Source of the DNA: CAZIVE01 sp964542435
GTDB lineage: Bacteria > Bacteroidota > Bacteroidia > Bacteroidales > Tannerellaceae
Length of the DNA stretch: 26,929 nucleotides
Assembly (NCBI GenBank): GCA_964542435.1
Contig: CAZIVE010000030.1
Location: 1 to 26,929 of the forward strand
Direction: 5' to 3'
The stretch's first letter is position 1; each line of letters opens with the position of its first letter. Below, one piece after another: positions 7,613 to 15,963 of this stretch. Made by a program: the position numbers and the translations under genes. Below the pieces are notes generated by a model, which saw nothing but the letters and a program-made list of their open reading frames with translations, had not been told where the DNA came from and made no database searches.

Positions 7613-8086
7613 TCACATATTGTGCGGCATTCCGAAACCTTTGCAACATATCTCCTCGACCGGAACCTTCCAGATCTTGACATTACGTACGGCGGGATCA
7701 CCGTAATGAAACGTCTTGTCTGAATACTGCTTCATAATAATGTCGAGGGCTTCAACTTTTTGATTAAAATCTTCCACGAATGTCACATCACCCCACGCAA
7801 TGACACTCTTCGACCGCATTCTGTAACTGCAAGCCACGTCGGGATGCTGTGCTACCAGTTCATGCCCGCTACAGAAGGTGATGCAGACCTTCGGATTGCG
7901 TTCCAGTATGGAAATGCTTCTGCCCGTCTGCCCCGAATGCAGATAGATGACGTTGTCCTTGTATCCGAAATTCATCGGCAGTACGTAAGGTACGCCCTTC
8001 TCGTCAGCCATGCCCACATAACAGAGATCACATGTGTGGATGACCGATTCTATCTCCTTGATATCGTTTGTGACGGTTGTCTTCAT
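7613..8086 (-). CDS. NimA-like pyridoxamine 5'-phosphate oxidase family flavoprotein
   Basis: A 157-residue cytoplasmic protein with the look of the NimA/PNPOx-like FMN-binding split barrel: CDLCYVGMADEKGVPYVLPM near the start, VIYLHSGQTGRSISIL in the middle, NPKVCITF, then SKSVIAWGDVTFVED, and a C-terminal KIWKVPVEEICCKGFG. Members of this family include 5-nitroimidazole reductases (Nim) and many uncharacterised flavoproteins; no resistance role should be assumed. It is monocistronic, with its own -7 element and an intrinsic terminator. It is the third PNPOx-like gene in about 4.6 kb, but lacks the signal peptide of the other two. Confidence 0.85.
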   Translation of the reverse strand: MKTTVTNDIKEIESVIHTCDLCYVGMADEKGVPYVLPMNFGYKDNVIYLHSGQTGRSISILERNPKVCITFCSGHELVAQHPDVACSYRMRSKSVIAWGDVTFVEDFNQKVEALDIIMKQYSDKTFHYGDPAVRNVKIWKVPVEEICCKGFGMPHNM

Positions 8087-8106
8087 TTAGATAATGCTGT
8101 TTGATA

Positions 8107-8114
8107 CAAAAGTA
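8107..8114 (-). promoter_or_regulatory. -7 element for the NimA/PNPOx-like gene
   Basis: On the minus strand TACTTTTG matches TAnnTTTG and lies 20 nt before the ATG at 8086. It is divergent from the fucosidase promoter. Confidence 0.5.
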
Positions 8115-8148
8115 AAAGGTTTTGTTTAATGTTGGTGATAATTATTTG

Positions 8149-8156
8149 TATTTTTG
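8149..8156 (+). promoter_or_regulatory. -7 element for the alpha-L-fucosidase gene
   Basis: TATTTTTG matches TAnnTTTG and lies 19 nt before the ATG at 8176. This position supports 8176 over the upstream ATG at 8122, which lies before the promoter. A TTTG at 8121-8124 is 24 bp upstream, slightly too far for a canonical -33. Confidence 0.5.
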
Positions 8157-8175
8157 GAGAAATTATTTCGAAAAC

Positions 8176-10060
8176 ATGAAGCACAATATCTACATCAAAG
8201 CAGCCGTATTGGTTGTGACCGGCCTCTTCCTAATGAGTGCCTGCAAGAGTGTAAAGGCTCCCAAACCCGTCTATCCGCTCCCATCAGCAGATCAAGTGGC
8301 TTGGCACAAGACAGAGAACTACGCGTTTGTCCATTTCGGACTAAACACCTTCAACGACCTCGAATGGGGCTTCGGAAATACTTCTCCGGAGACTTTCAAC
8401 CCGACCAATCTCGATTGCGAACAATGGGTACGGACCTTTAAGGCAGCCGGACTCAAAGGCGTCATCCTCACAACGAAGCATCACGACGGCTTCTGCCTCT
8501 GGCCTACAAAGACCACCGACTATAACATCTCACATTCGCCCTACAAGAACGGCAAAGGCGACATGGTAAGAGAGTTATCCGATGCTTGCCACAAATACGG
8601 ACTCAAGTTCGGTGCTTATGTCTCTCCTTGGGATCGACATAACGCCAATTACGCCAAGCCGGAATATGTCGAGACTTATCACAACCAGATTCAGGAACTG
8701 ATAACGAACTACGGACCATTATTCGAGTTCTGGTTTGACGGAGCGAACGGAGGAAACGGCTGGTATGGAGGAGCCAATGAGAAACGTTCTATCGACCCGA
8801 ACAGCTATTATCAATACGAACGTGCACGTGATTCCATCAAGGCGCATCACCCGTCAGCAATGATCTTCGGAGGCACAGTCCCCGACATCCGCTGGATCGG
8901 CAATGAGGAGGGCTGGAGCGGCGACACGCAATGGAGCTTCTATTCGTATGCGAAGGAAAAGATTTATAACCAAAGCCAGTGGGGCATGGAAGATGCCGAC
9001 CAATGGATGGGAGGAGAATGTGACGTCTCAATGCGCCCAGGATGGTTCTATCATCCTCGCGAAGACCATCAGATCAAGTCGCTGGCTCATCTTGTCGATC
9101 TATATTATCGAAGTGTAGGTCACAATGCAAACTTTATCCTCAACTTCCCCGTCGCTCGTGACGGCCGCATCACCAAAGCCGATTCATTACGCGCCATGGA
9201 ATGGCATGAGACACTCGTCAACGACTTTAAGACAGATCTGTTGAAAGGCATCGTTCCCTTCGCAGACAACATAAGAGGGAAAGCATTTGCACCGGACAAG
9301 GCCAACGACAGCAATTGGGACAGCTATTGGGCCACAGCCGATGGCGTGACCAAAGCTTCCATCACTTTCCCCTTTAAGCAGCCGCAGGAGGTGAACCGTG
9401 TGCTTATCCAAGAATACATTCCACTCGGACAACGCGTCCGTTCCTTTATCATTGAGACGGAATCATCCGGCATCTGGAAACCTGTAGAGGCCGTTGATTC
9501 CACGACAACCGTAGGATACAAACGCATCGTTCGCTTCCGCACCGTCAAAGCCGACAAACTCCGTATTCGCTTCACAGATGCCCGCGGACCGCTTTGCATC
9601 AACAATATCCAGGCATTCCTTGCCCCCGCGCTGATCACGGAGCCTGTCATCTCACGCAGCTATGACTCGAAGGTGTCCATCACTTCCGGAAATGTGGATG
9701 CACAAATCCATTATACTACCGACGGCAGCACTCCTACACTTCAATCGCCTGTTTACANNNNNNNNNNNNNNNNNNNNNNNNNNNNNNNNNNNNNNNNNNN
9801 NNNNNNNNNNNNNNNNNNNNNNNNNNNNNNNNNNNNNNNNNNNNNNNNNNNNNNNNNTTGACCACATCTCATCCTACGAACTTTACGTGAATGACCAAAA
9901 GGTAGCAGAAGGTGAATTCTCGAACATCGTCAACAACCCCATCGAGCAGGTAGTTCATTTCACGCCGGTCAAAGGTGATGAGATCCGCTTCGTAGCAAAA
10001 CGAGCCACAGGCGAAAAAGGCGAGGCTTCGATAGGAGAATTCTCGGTAATAACGGAATAA
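8176..10060 (+). CDS. GH29 alpha-L-fucosidase lipoprotein (interrupted by assembly gap)
   Basis: The start at 8176 gives a lipoprotein signal, MKHNIYIKAAVLVVTGLFLM then SAC, with lipidated Cys23. The GH29 barrel follows: HFGLNTFNDLEWGFG (53-67), TTKHHDGFCLWPTKTTDY (99-116), and FEFWFDG with the probable nucleophile Asp188. Residues about 350-470 form a beta-sandwich resembling a coagulation factor 5/8-type module. Then comes a chitobiase/hexosaminidase C-terminal-like segment (IHYTTDGSTPT) that enters the gap. After the gap the protein ends with another sandwich fragment (SSYELYVNDQKVAEGEF, stop at 10060). The two sides are in different frames across 100 N, so the true gap is not 100 bp; this is one gene, not two. 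It removes fucose from host or plant glycans at the cell surface. Confidence 0.92.
9758..9857. other. Assembly gap 2 (100 N) inside the fucosidase gene
   Basis: Exactly 100 N. The flanking coding frames differ (position modulo 3 is 1 on the left and 2 on the right), so the real length is not a placeholder-consistent 100 bp. Confidence 0.98.
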
Positions 10061-10063
10061 ATA

Positions 10064-10115
10064 CACGGCCATCAGCCGTGCAAAAGGAAAGACCATTTTA
10101 CGATGGTCTTTCCTT
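10064..10115 (+). terminator. Double hairpin, probable terminator of the fucosidase gene
   Basis: A small CACGGC/GCCGTG hairpin (10064-10080) is followed by a perfect 13-bp stem, AAGGAAAGACCAT (10084-10096) with ATGGTCTTTCCTT (10103-10115) around a 6-nt loop. The structure starts 4 nt after the stop codon. The T-rich 3' arm supports termination on the plus strand. A further imperfect hairpin lies at 10153-10175 (AAGAGGACTT/AAGTCTTCTT); its role is not clear. Confidence 0.65.
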
Positions 10116-10244
10116 AGCATTCATTCGTCTTAGAAGGAGCGAAAGCATCTTAAAGAGGACTTGAAAAGTCTTCTTCAGAAGGGAAATAGACAAAAAGGAC
10201 ATAATAACCGACTTAAATATTCCCATTATGTAGCCGATTCGCTC

Positions 10245-10252
10245 TATTTTTG
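10245..10252 (+). promoter_or_regulatory. -7 element for the GH35-like gene
   Basis: TATTTTTG matches TAnnTTTG and lies 40 nt before the ATG at 10293. This supports the signal-peptide start at 10293 over the in-frame ATG at 10161. Confidence 0.5.
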
Positions 10253-10292
10253 TCCTCTGAATTTTTCTCTGCAATCAAAGAATCACATAGAT

Positions 10293-12035
10293 ATGAAAAA
10301 CATTCTTTCTCTTGTATTATTCACTTTCCTCTGCTTTGCAACGGCAAATGCACAGAACAATCAGATGCCGAAACTGGTCAAAAACGGCAATATCACACAA
10401 ATGATCGTGGATGGGAAACCTTTCATCATGCTGGCAGGCGAACTTCACAACTCTTCCACGGGAAGCGCACATTATATGGCTCCCATCTGGCAACGCATGA
10501 GTAACAAGAACCTCAATACAGTAATTGCTGCCGTATCGTGGGAACTGATCGAGCCACAAGAGAATCAGTTCGACTTCGCCTTGGTGGACAGCATGATCAA
10601 CGGTGCGCGCAGAGCCAATCTCAAGCTGGTCGTACTCTGGTTCGGAAGTTGGAAGAACGGAGCATCAACCTACGTGCCGTCTTGGGTGAAGAAAGACCCG
10701 AAACGTTTCCCATTGGCCAGCTACAAAGGCGGTGATCCGATGACGACACTCTCCACACTCGGTAAGAACTCCATGGAAGCCGACGCGAAAGCCTTTGCCG
10801 CTCTCATGGGACATATCAAAGAGGTGGACAGCAGCACGCACACCGTAGTGATGATGCAAGTGGAGAACGAAATGGGCACAGAAGATTTCAGTGCAGCGTT
10901 TATGCAAAAGGAGAACCGTTCGATGCGCGACTTCTCACCGGCTGCCGACAAGGCATTCAACAGTGAAGTGCCGCAGCAACTCATCTCCTATCTCAAAGCG
11001 AACAAACAGACCCTTCATCCGGCCATTGCCAAAGTATGGAACGACAACGACAACAAGATGAAAGGTACGTGGGAAGAGGTATTTGGCAAAGGAAAGAAAG
11101 CCGATTCCAAAGATTGGCAGAATGAATATCCTTATCTGACAGAAGAAATCTTCAACGCTTGGAATTATGCGAAATATGTGGAATACATAGCAGCCAAAGG
11201 CAAAGAGGTTTATCCACTGCCAATGTATGTCAACGCTTGGATCAAGCAAGGCGGAGAAGCTGAACCAGGCACGTATCCTTCAGGCGGTCCGCAAGCTCAT
11301 GTCCAAGACATTTGGCGTGCCGCCGCACCTCACATCGACCTAATCGCTCCCGATATTTACGCTATGGATCTTCTCGACTGGGTCTGCAGCGGCTACACGC
11401 ACAATGGCAACCCGCTGTTCATCCCAGAGACGAGAAGCTCATCCGACGGTGCAGCACGCTCATTCTATACCATTGGCAGATACAACGCGCTCTGCTATTC
11501 TCCCTTCGGTATCGATGGCGGAGGACTTTCCCTAACTGCCGATCCCAATGACTTCTCCTACAACAAAGCCTATGCTATGCTGAAGAATCTAACGCCTTAC
11601 ATCCATAAGTATGCAGGGACGAAGGAGATGTCCGGTCTGCTCATGGACAAAAACAGGCTCTCCGACAAAATCAACATGGGCAAATACAAGATTTCCATTC
11701 TACCTTTTTCAACACGCGCCAGCATCGCTCTCGCAGGAGTAGCCGTGGAAGAGATTAAACAGACCGATACGAATGTAGCCGGACTGATTATCTTCCAAAC
11801 TGGAGAAAATGAGTTCGTGGTTGCCGGTGGCATCGGTGGTATGGTTGTAAACATCAGCAAAAATGAGACCAGCAAGGCAAAACATGTCGCACTACTCTCG
11901 ACAGACGAAATCACCTTCGACAAAGAAGGCCATGAATTACTGCATCGACTCAATGGCGACGAGACTTCTTACGGCTCGGCCGTCATTCCGATAGGAACAG
12001 TGAAGGCTTTTCGGATAAAGATGTACGAATATTAA
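10293..12035 (+). CDS. Secreted GH35-like beta-galactosidase (DUF5597-type C-terminus)
   Basis: A 580-residue protein starting with a signal peptide, MKNILSLVLFTFLCFATANA. Residues about 30-400 match the GH35/GH42-type TIM barrel: MLAGELHNSS (47-56), NTVIAAVSWELIEP (75-88), the acid/base Glu193 in QVENEMG, and the nucleophile Glu379 in LFIPETR. The C-terminal ~160 residues form a beta-domain like the DUF5597 module that accompanies this subgroup, of which Cellvibrio Bgl35A-type beta-galactosidases are known members. Likely action is release of terminal beta-galactose, for example from xyloglucan or galactan side chains. The gene stands alone between two hairpins, downstream of the fucosidase. 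Fucose and galactose are neighbours in fucosylated xyloglucan and host glycans, so the two enzymes may act on the same chain (inference). Confidence 0.87.
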   Translation: MKNILSLVLFTFLCFATANAQNNQMPKLVKNGNITQMIVDGKPFIMLAGELHNSSTGSAHYMAPIWQRMSNKNLNTVIAAVSWELIEPQENQFDFALVDSMINGARRANLKLVVLWFGSWKNGASTYVPSWVKKDPKRFPLASYKGGDPMTTLSTLGKNSMEADAKAFAALMGHIKEVDSSTHTVVMMQVENEMGTEDFSAAFMQKENRSMRDFSPAADKAFNSEVPQQLISYLKANKQTLHPAIAKVWNDNDNKMKGTWEEVFGKGKKADSKDWQNEYPYLTEEIFNAWNYAKYVEYIAAKGKEVYPLPMYVNAWIKQGGEAEPGTYPSGGPQAHVQDIWRAAAPHIDLIAPDIYAMDLLDWVCSGYTHNGNPLFIPETRSSSDGAARSFYTIGRYNALCYSPFGIDGGGLSLTADPNDFSYNKAYAMLKNLTPYIHKYAGTKEMSGLLMDKNRLSDKINMGKYKISILPFSTRASIALAGVAVEEIKQTDTNVAGLIIFQTGENEFVVAGGIGGMVVNISKNETSKAKHVALLSTDEITFDKEGHELLHRLNGDETSYGSAVIPIGTVKAFRIKMYEY

Positions 12036-12076
12036 AACAACAAAGGAACGGACGAAAGCCTGTTCCTTTATTGTTT
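12035..12076. terminator. Terminator hairpin between convergent GH35 and LOG genes
   Basis: AAACAACAAAGGAAC (12035-12049) is complementary to GTTCCTTTATTGTTT (12062-12076) with one mismatch. The arms are A-rich on the left and T-rich on the right, so it can serve as a bidirectional terminator between the plus-strand GH35 gene and the minus-strand LOG gene. Confidence 0.65.
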
Positions 12077-12128
12077 AAAAACCATCGCTCTATTCTTTCA
12101 TTGTTTGTGGGTAAAGGTAGAACATTCA

Positions 12129-12716
12129 TCAGAGCTTTGCAAACTTGGCGTAGTCTTTGGGCCAGGTTGGTTGCGTGAAGATCATCTCGACAGCCTCTTC
12201 GGCGGTTGTCGCTACCTGCCACATCTCTTCGTGGCGAGGACGCATGAAGTGCTGTTCGATAGCGCGGGAGAACATCTCCAAAAGCGGATCGTAATAATGA
12301 TTGATGTTGAGGATGACAATCGGCTTGAGATAGAGACCGAGCTGCTTCCATGTGATGATCTCGAGCAGTTCCTCGAAAGTACCGCATCCGCCGGGAAGAG
12401 CAATGGCAGCATCTGAGATATCGGCTATGCGTTGCTTTCGTTCGTGCATTGTCTCGACCACTTCCGTACGCGTCAACGCATCATAGCCCCAACCGTTTTC
12501 AACCATAAAACGCGGAATGACGCCCACGACTGTTCCGCCGGAAGATAGCACGGCATCCGAAACCACACGCATCAATCCGATGCTTCCCGCTCCGTTCACC
12601 ACCTGAAGTTTTTTCTCGCCCAGCAGACGTCCGAGCTTTTCCGTCTCTTTGACATAGACTTCGTCAATCACGCTGCTCGAGGCGCAGTACACGCTGACGG
12701 AATGTATTGAATTCAT
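12129..12716 (-). CDS. LOG family protein (nucleoside 5'-monophosphate phosphoribohydrolase-like)
   Basis: A 195-residue protein with the Rossmann-type lysine-decarboxylase-like fold and the LOG signature LPGGCGTFEELLE (about residues 107-119), plus VYCASSS near the N-terminus and a GAGSIGLM segment (about 41-48). LOG proteins hydrolyse the N-glycosidic bond of nucleoside 5'-monophosphates such as AMP or cytokinin riboside monophosphates. In bacteria the physiological role is often nucleotide salvage. The older label lysine decarboxylase is not correct for this family. It is cytoplasmic, of normal length, with a TAnnTTTG element upstream. It lies 55 nt beyond the stop of the DUF5695-like gene on the same strand but seems to have its own promoter. 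Confidence 0.92.
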   Translation of the reverse strand: MNSIHSVSVYCASSSVIDEVYVKETEKLGRLLGEKKLQVVNGAGSIGLMRVVSDAVLSSGGTVVGVIPRFMVENGWGYDALTRTEVVETMHERKQRIADISDAAIALPGGCGTFEELLEIITWKQLGLYLKPIVILNINHYYDPLLEMFSRAIEQHFMRPRHEEMWQVATTAEEAVEMIFTQPTWPKDYAKFAKL

Positions 12717-12739
12717 CTTTAATCACTGATTATTTCCGG

Positions 12740-12747
12740 CAAAAGTA
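12740..12747 (-). promoter_or_regulatory. -7 element for the LOG gene
   Basis: On the minus strand TACTTTTG matches TAnnTTTG and lies 24 nt before the LOG ATG, inside the 55-nt gap to the upstream gene. Confidence 0.45.
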
Positions 12748-12771
12748 ATCATAAATGCCGGATCTCCTAGA

Positions 12772-15591
12772 TTACCACGCCACTTCGAACGTCTCTTCGG
12801 GATGTGTTACAGAGATAGTGTATCGCTGCAATCCACGAGGAGCGGCCGCACCTTTCAGGGTCTGCTTTCCCATTTTGACAGATGGTTTGCACTGAATGGC
12901 CTCGATGTCAAGATTCGTCTCGTGATGATTGTCGAGCGCATTGGCCACATAGATTTTCGCCGTGCGTTTCGCCACATCCACAACGATCGGAGTCTTCTCC
13001 GACCAGTTGTCACGATTCAGCCTAAGATGCACGCGGGATTTTCCACTGATGAGCCACAAATCCTGACGGACACCATCGTCGGGAAGAAGTTTGAAACTAT
13101 TCTTCCCTACTTTCTCCATGTTTCCACCGTAATAAACCCAATCGAACAAAGAATCACGAACCAGCACCGATGTGGCGGTTCGTGTGATAGCACACATGCC
13201 GAGATCGCCTTCCCCACAGAAACGCCACGGTCCTCTGTCCTCATCTGTTCCGATCCACGGATGGCCGTATTTCATCGAAGTAAAAGCCTGACCGATCGCG
13301 CCGTTCTTTTCCTTTCCCGGATACCAATAACCATAGTTTGACGCAGCGTCACCTACATTCATGATGCCGTAAGGATCCAGATAACTGGCGTAACCGAGCG
13401 ACAGCCAATCGTTGGGATGGACATCGTAGCGGAGCGCATAATTCAAGACAGACCATCCGCCCATTCGAGCCATATAGCTGAGCTCGCTTTGATCGGAAGA
13501 ACCATTGAAATCGGCTCCCAGAGAATGCCATTCCGATTCGAGTACGCCACGGCACGACAGATTCGCAAGGAACTGACGCTGCATAAAGTCGCGCGTAGCT
13601 TTCTCCGTTACGTTGGGATGCGAATACCACACCTTTACATTCGGATCGTACCAAAGATTCTTATCGCTCTTCATCGGATATTGCAAGGCATATTCTGCCA
13701 AAGCATACGACGATTCGTAGGCTGTACGATCAACAATATATTCGGAATGATACGGATACGGATCGTCATAGATGAAGAATTTCGCCTTACGTTCCCAGTA
13801 ACCGCGAAGACTGTCGGCGTATGCGGTTTTGCCCTCAGCTCTAAGATCCTCCATCAGACGCGGGATGAGCAGTTCGTTATAACAGCCCCATTTGAAGGTT
13901 TCGTAATACTCGCCATCCAATTCCGTCGGGTAATGGAAATAGGCCAAGGCTGTATGATAAGCGCGATCCAGATAGCCTGAGGCGTCGAGGTAATGACATT
14001 TTTCGGGATAAAGCTTCGCGATATGATACATGTGATAATAGAGCATTACAATATGCGGATAGTCGAAGCTGCGCCAGGCGCGCATCGTGTCGGTCTTATA
14101 GGTGCTCTGCGTGAGGCGGAGATCCTGATGACGGTTTATGTACCAATTCGGCGTGCCATAAACGCCGTATGGATAAGGCGTCTCCTTGTCGGTTCGCTGC
14201 AAGCCGCCCCAAACAAAATGTTTCAAATAATATTCCACGGAAGCAATCTCGGCGTCATCGGGAAAGACCTCGTTCTTCGAAGCCAAATAGGGCGCCTTGC
14301 AAAGAGCGGGATCATCACTGGCGATGAAATAGGTGCGAACACGATCATAGATATCGGGCTTGTCAGGCGTGAGAAGTTTGCCATTTTTCATATCGTATGG
14401 ACCGTAAAGTCCGTCGAACCATTTGGTACTGTCCTTGACCTGCTGCGTTTCCACAAGGAATTTGGCCCGCTGTTTCATCATCTGCTCGGGCGAAAGAATG
14501 GAGAAGTATTCGAGATAGGTCTTGCGGCTGCCATCGAAATGGACGGTGAGCGTATTTTCGCCCAGACGACTGAACTTCACTCTGTAACCATAGGTATTGT
14601 CTGCAAGTTTTCCGAGCGGCTCGATTAACGTTTCCTTCGGGAACTGTGCCGAAACCGAATCGATACGACATTTCGTATGCAGAGAGAAATATCCGTACTG
14701 TGTGCGAGGAATCGTCATGGCCGGCAAGACGCGGATATCAATCAGATCGCTCTGATAGATCTTCTCGCGCATCTGATTGTAAGAAGCTGCCTTGTGGAAA
14801 GAGAAGGAGAAATGGATTCGGTCGCCTGCAGTTCCCGCAGGAGAAAGATGTCCGTAGGTATGCGGCTGCCGCCATGTTCCGTGCGTCTCCTCATTGCCGG
14901 CCTTGCCGGAATAGATGAAGGCACGATACTGACGATCGGGATAATTCCAATATTCCAAAGAAGTTCCCTTTCCAACCGTCCAAAGATAATAGGGCGCACG
15001 TCCGCTGTAACGTGTATAATAGAGAAACGAACCGTCGCCTTCAATGAAATGATGTTTGGTAAAATTCTGTTCGAACAGTTCGGTCGGTTTAGGATCGGGC
15101 TCATTCTCACTATCCATATATTGATTCATCTTAGGAGAAACCCAAGGGAAAGTCGGCGCCACATCGCCAAGCAGAATCGGGAATTTGGAGAAATTGCGCA
15201 GTTCGATGTCCCAAACGACCGATTCGCCCTGCAGCGAGAACTTCTGCGTCATCACGATGGTCTTTCCCAAAGCCGTATCTGAATAAAGAACTTGATTGTG
15301 CGCCACGTCGAACTGTGACACGCGTCCTTTTTGCGAAAGATTCTGCCACATTCCGTTTTCCACCTTATAGTTGACGAGCACATCACCGAAATTCCTACCG
15401 GCGAAAAGCGGGGAAAGCGTATCGTCGGCATTTTCTATCGACACGAGCGATTTCTCACCGCAAGTCAGTTTCCAATAGGAATTCTCCAGTTTCACCGTTT
15501 CGTTGGCCTTGTTCTGAGCTGCAACATCAAGTCCGGAACAGAAAAGCTCCGCGGCAAAGGCGAGAGTTAAAAGAGACGTGATTGTTTTCAT
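12772..15591 (-). CDS. Large secreted DUF5695-like protein, probable carbohydrate-active enzyme
   Basis: A 939-residue protein when started at 15591, which gives a signal peptide, MKTITSLLTLAFAAELFCSG, ending near VAAQ. The reading frame continues upstream into the N gap but that part has no export signal and precedes the promoter. The N-terminal ~250 residues look like a beta-sandwich (LTCGEKSLVSIENADDTLSP, then FGDVLVNYKVENGMW). The middle and C-terminal parts are rich in Trp, Tyr and His (WGGLQRTDKETPYPYGVYG, YYETFKWGCYNELLIPRLM, MARMGGWSVLNYALRYD), a pattern typical of alpha/alpha-toroid glycosidases or lyases. I associate it with the uncharacterised DUF5695 family, but the family name is from memory of its motifs. 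The substrate is unknown. Location beside GH29 and GH35 genes suggests a role in glycan breakdown. Confidence 0.72.
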   Translation of the reverse strand: MKTITSLLTLAFAAELFCSGLDVAAQNKANETVKLENSYWKLTCGEKSLVSIENADDTLSPLFAGRNFGDVLVNYKVENGMWQNLSQKGRVSQFDVAHNQVLYSDTALGKTIVMTQKFSLQGESVVWDIELRNFSKFPILLGDVAPTFPWVSPKMNQYMDSENEPDPKPTELFEQNFTKHHFIEGDGSFLYYTRYSGRAPYYLWTVGKGTSLEYWNYPDRQYRAFIYSGKAGNEETHGTWRQPHTYGHLSPAGTAGDRIHFSFSFHKAASYNQMREKIYQSDLIDIRVLPAMTIPRTQYGYFSLHTKCRIDSVSAQFPKETLIEPLGKLADNTYGYRVKFSRLGENTLTVHFDGSRKTYLEYFSILSPEQMMKQRAKFLVETQQVKDSTKWFDGLYGPYDMKNGKLLTPDKPDIYDRVRTYFIASDDPALCKAPYLASKNEVFPDDAEIASVEYYLKHFVWGGLQRTDKETPYPYGVYGTPNWYINRHQDLRLTQSTYKTDTMRAWRSFDYPHIVMLYYHMYHIAKLYPEKCHYLDASGYLDRAYHTALAYFHYPTELDGEYYETFKWGCYNELLIPRLMEDLRAEGKTAYADSLRGYWERKAKFFIYDDPYPYHSEYIVDRTAYESSYALAEYALQYPMKSDKNLWYDPNVKVWYSHPNVTEKATRDFMQRQFLANLSCRGVLESEWHSLGADFNGSSDQSELSYMARMGGWSVLNYALRYDVHPNDWLSLGYASYLDPYGIMNVGDAASNYGYWYPGKEKNGAIGQAFTSMKYGHPWIGTDEDRGPWRFCGEGDLGMCAITRTATSVLVRDSLFDWVYYGGNMEKVGKNSFKLLPDDGVRQDLWLISGKSRVHLRLNRDNWSEKTPIVVDVAKRTAKIYVANALDNHHETNLDIEAIQCKPSVKMGKQTLKGAAAPRGLQRYTISVTHPEETFEVAW

Positions 15592-15636
15592 GGCAGTTTG
15601 TCTGAGTTTGAGTTTGTTTTTCTTGAATAACGAAGG

Positions 15637-15667
15637 CAAACTTACAAAAGAAATCCAGCACAGGCAA
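15637..15667 (-). promoter_or_regulatory. Promoter of the DUF5695-like gene
   Basis: On the minus strand TAAGTTTG (15637-15644) matches the -7 consensus and a TTG (15665-15667) lies 20 bp upstream as a -33 element. The -7 element is 46 nt before the ATG at 15591, which supports that start. Confidence 0.55.
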
Positions 15668-15882
15668 TGTTTTTCTTTATCTTGTTGTGTCTCTCTTTNN
15701 NNNNNNNNNNNNNNNNNNNNNNNNNNNNNNNNNNNNNNNNNNNNNNNNNNNNNNNNNNNNNNNNNNNNNNNNNNNNNNNNNNNNNNNNNNNNNNNNNNGG
15801 ATATTTCAAGGGATATCACATCTTTCTTTCAAACGTTCAGAATGAATAACACGCCAGGGATTTTCTGGTGAGGAGGCAATTG

Positions 15883-15915
15883 CGCTTTATTTGGTTGCGC
15901 ATTTTGTATAAAGCG
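15883..15915. promoter_or_regulatory. Candidate operator at the polyene operon promoter
   Basis: CGCTTTAT (15883-15890) and ATAAAGCG (15908-15915) are perfect 8-bp inverted arms separated by 17 nt; the right arm begins just after the -33 TTTG. TTGCGC also occurs as a direct repeat at 15880-15885 and 15895-15900, 15 bp apart. Either pattern could be bound by a regulator; none is identified. Confidence 0.4.
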
Positions 15916-15933
15916 AGAAAAACGGTATTTTTG
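15903..15933 (+). promoter_or_regulatory. Promoter of the polyene biosynthesis operon
   Basis: TTTG at 15903-15906 and TATTTTTG at 15926-15933 are separated by exactly 19 bp, which is the Bacteroidota sigma-ABfr-type consensus (TTTG-N19-TAnnTTTG). Transcription would begin near 15940, giving a leader of about 24 nt before the ketoreductase ATG. It is the best promoter match in the window. Confidence 0.8.
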
Positions 15934-15963
15934 CAGGCAATTTAATCAGCGAATCATCCAATT

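Larger units (their letters stand above)
15592..15963. other. Divergent intergenic region with assembly gap 3 (15699-15798)
   Basis: Contains the DUF5695 promoter (minus), 100 N of unknown true length, and the promoter region of the polyene operon (plus). No gene was recognised in the visible sequence. A divergent regulator or small RNA could be hidden in the gap. Confidence 0.7.

Noticed and set aside
7613..8086. Nitroimidazole resistance gene nim
   Set aside because: The fold resembles NimA, but the family is broad and nothing in the sequence shows nitroimidazole reductase activity.
10161..10292. Start of the GH35-like gene at 10161
   Set aside because: It would put 44 residues before a clear signal peptide and lies upstream of the -7 element.
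12129..12716. Lysine decarboxylase
   Set aside because: The PGGxGTxxE motif belongs to LOG phosphoribohydrolases; the decarboxylase name is a historical mislabel.
13417..15282. Long plus-strand open frames opposite the DUF5695-like gene
   Set aside because: They are antisense shadows of a gene with signal peptide and coherent composition.
12772..15819. N-terminal extension of the DUF5695-like protein up to 15819
   Set aside because: The extension goes through the N gap, precedes the promoter at 15637-15667 and would bury the signal peptide.
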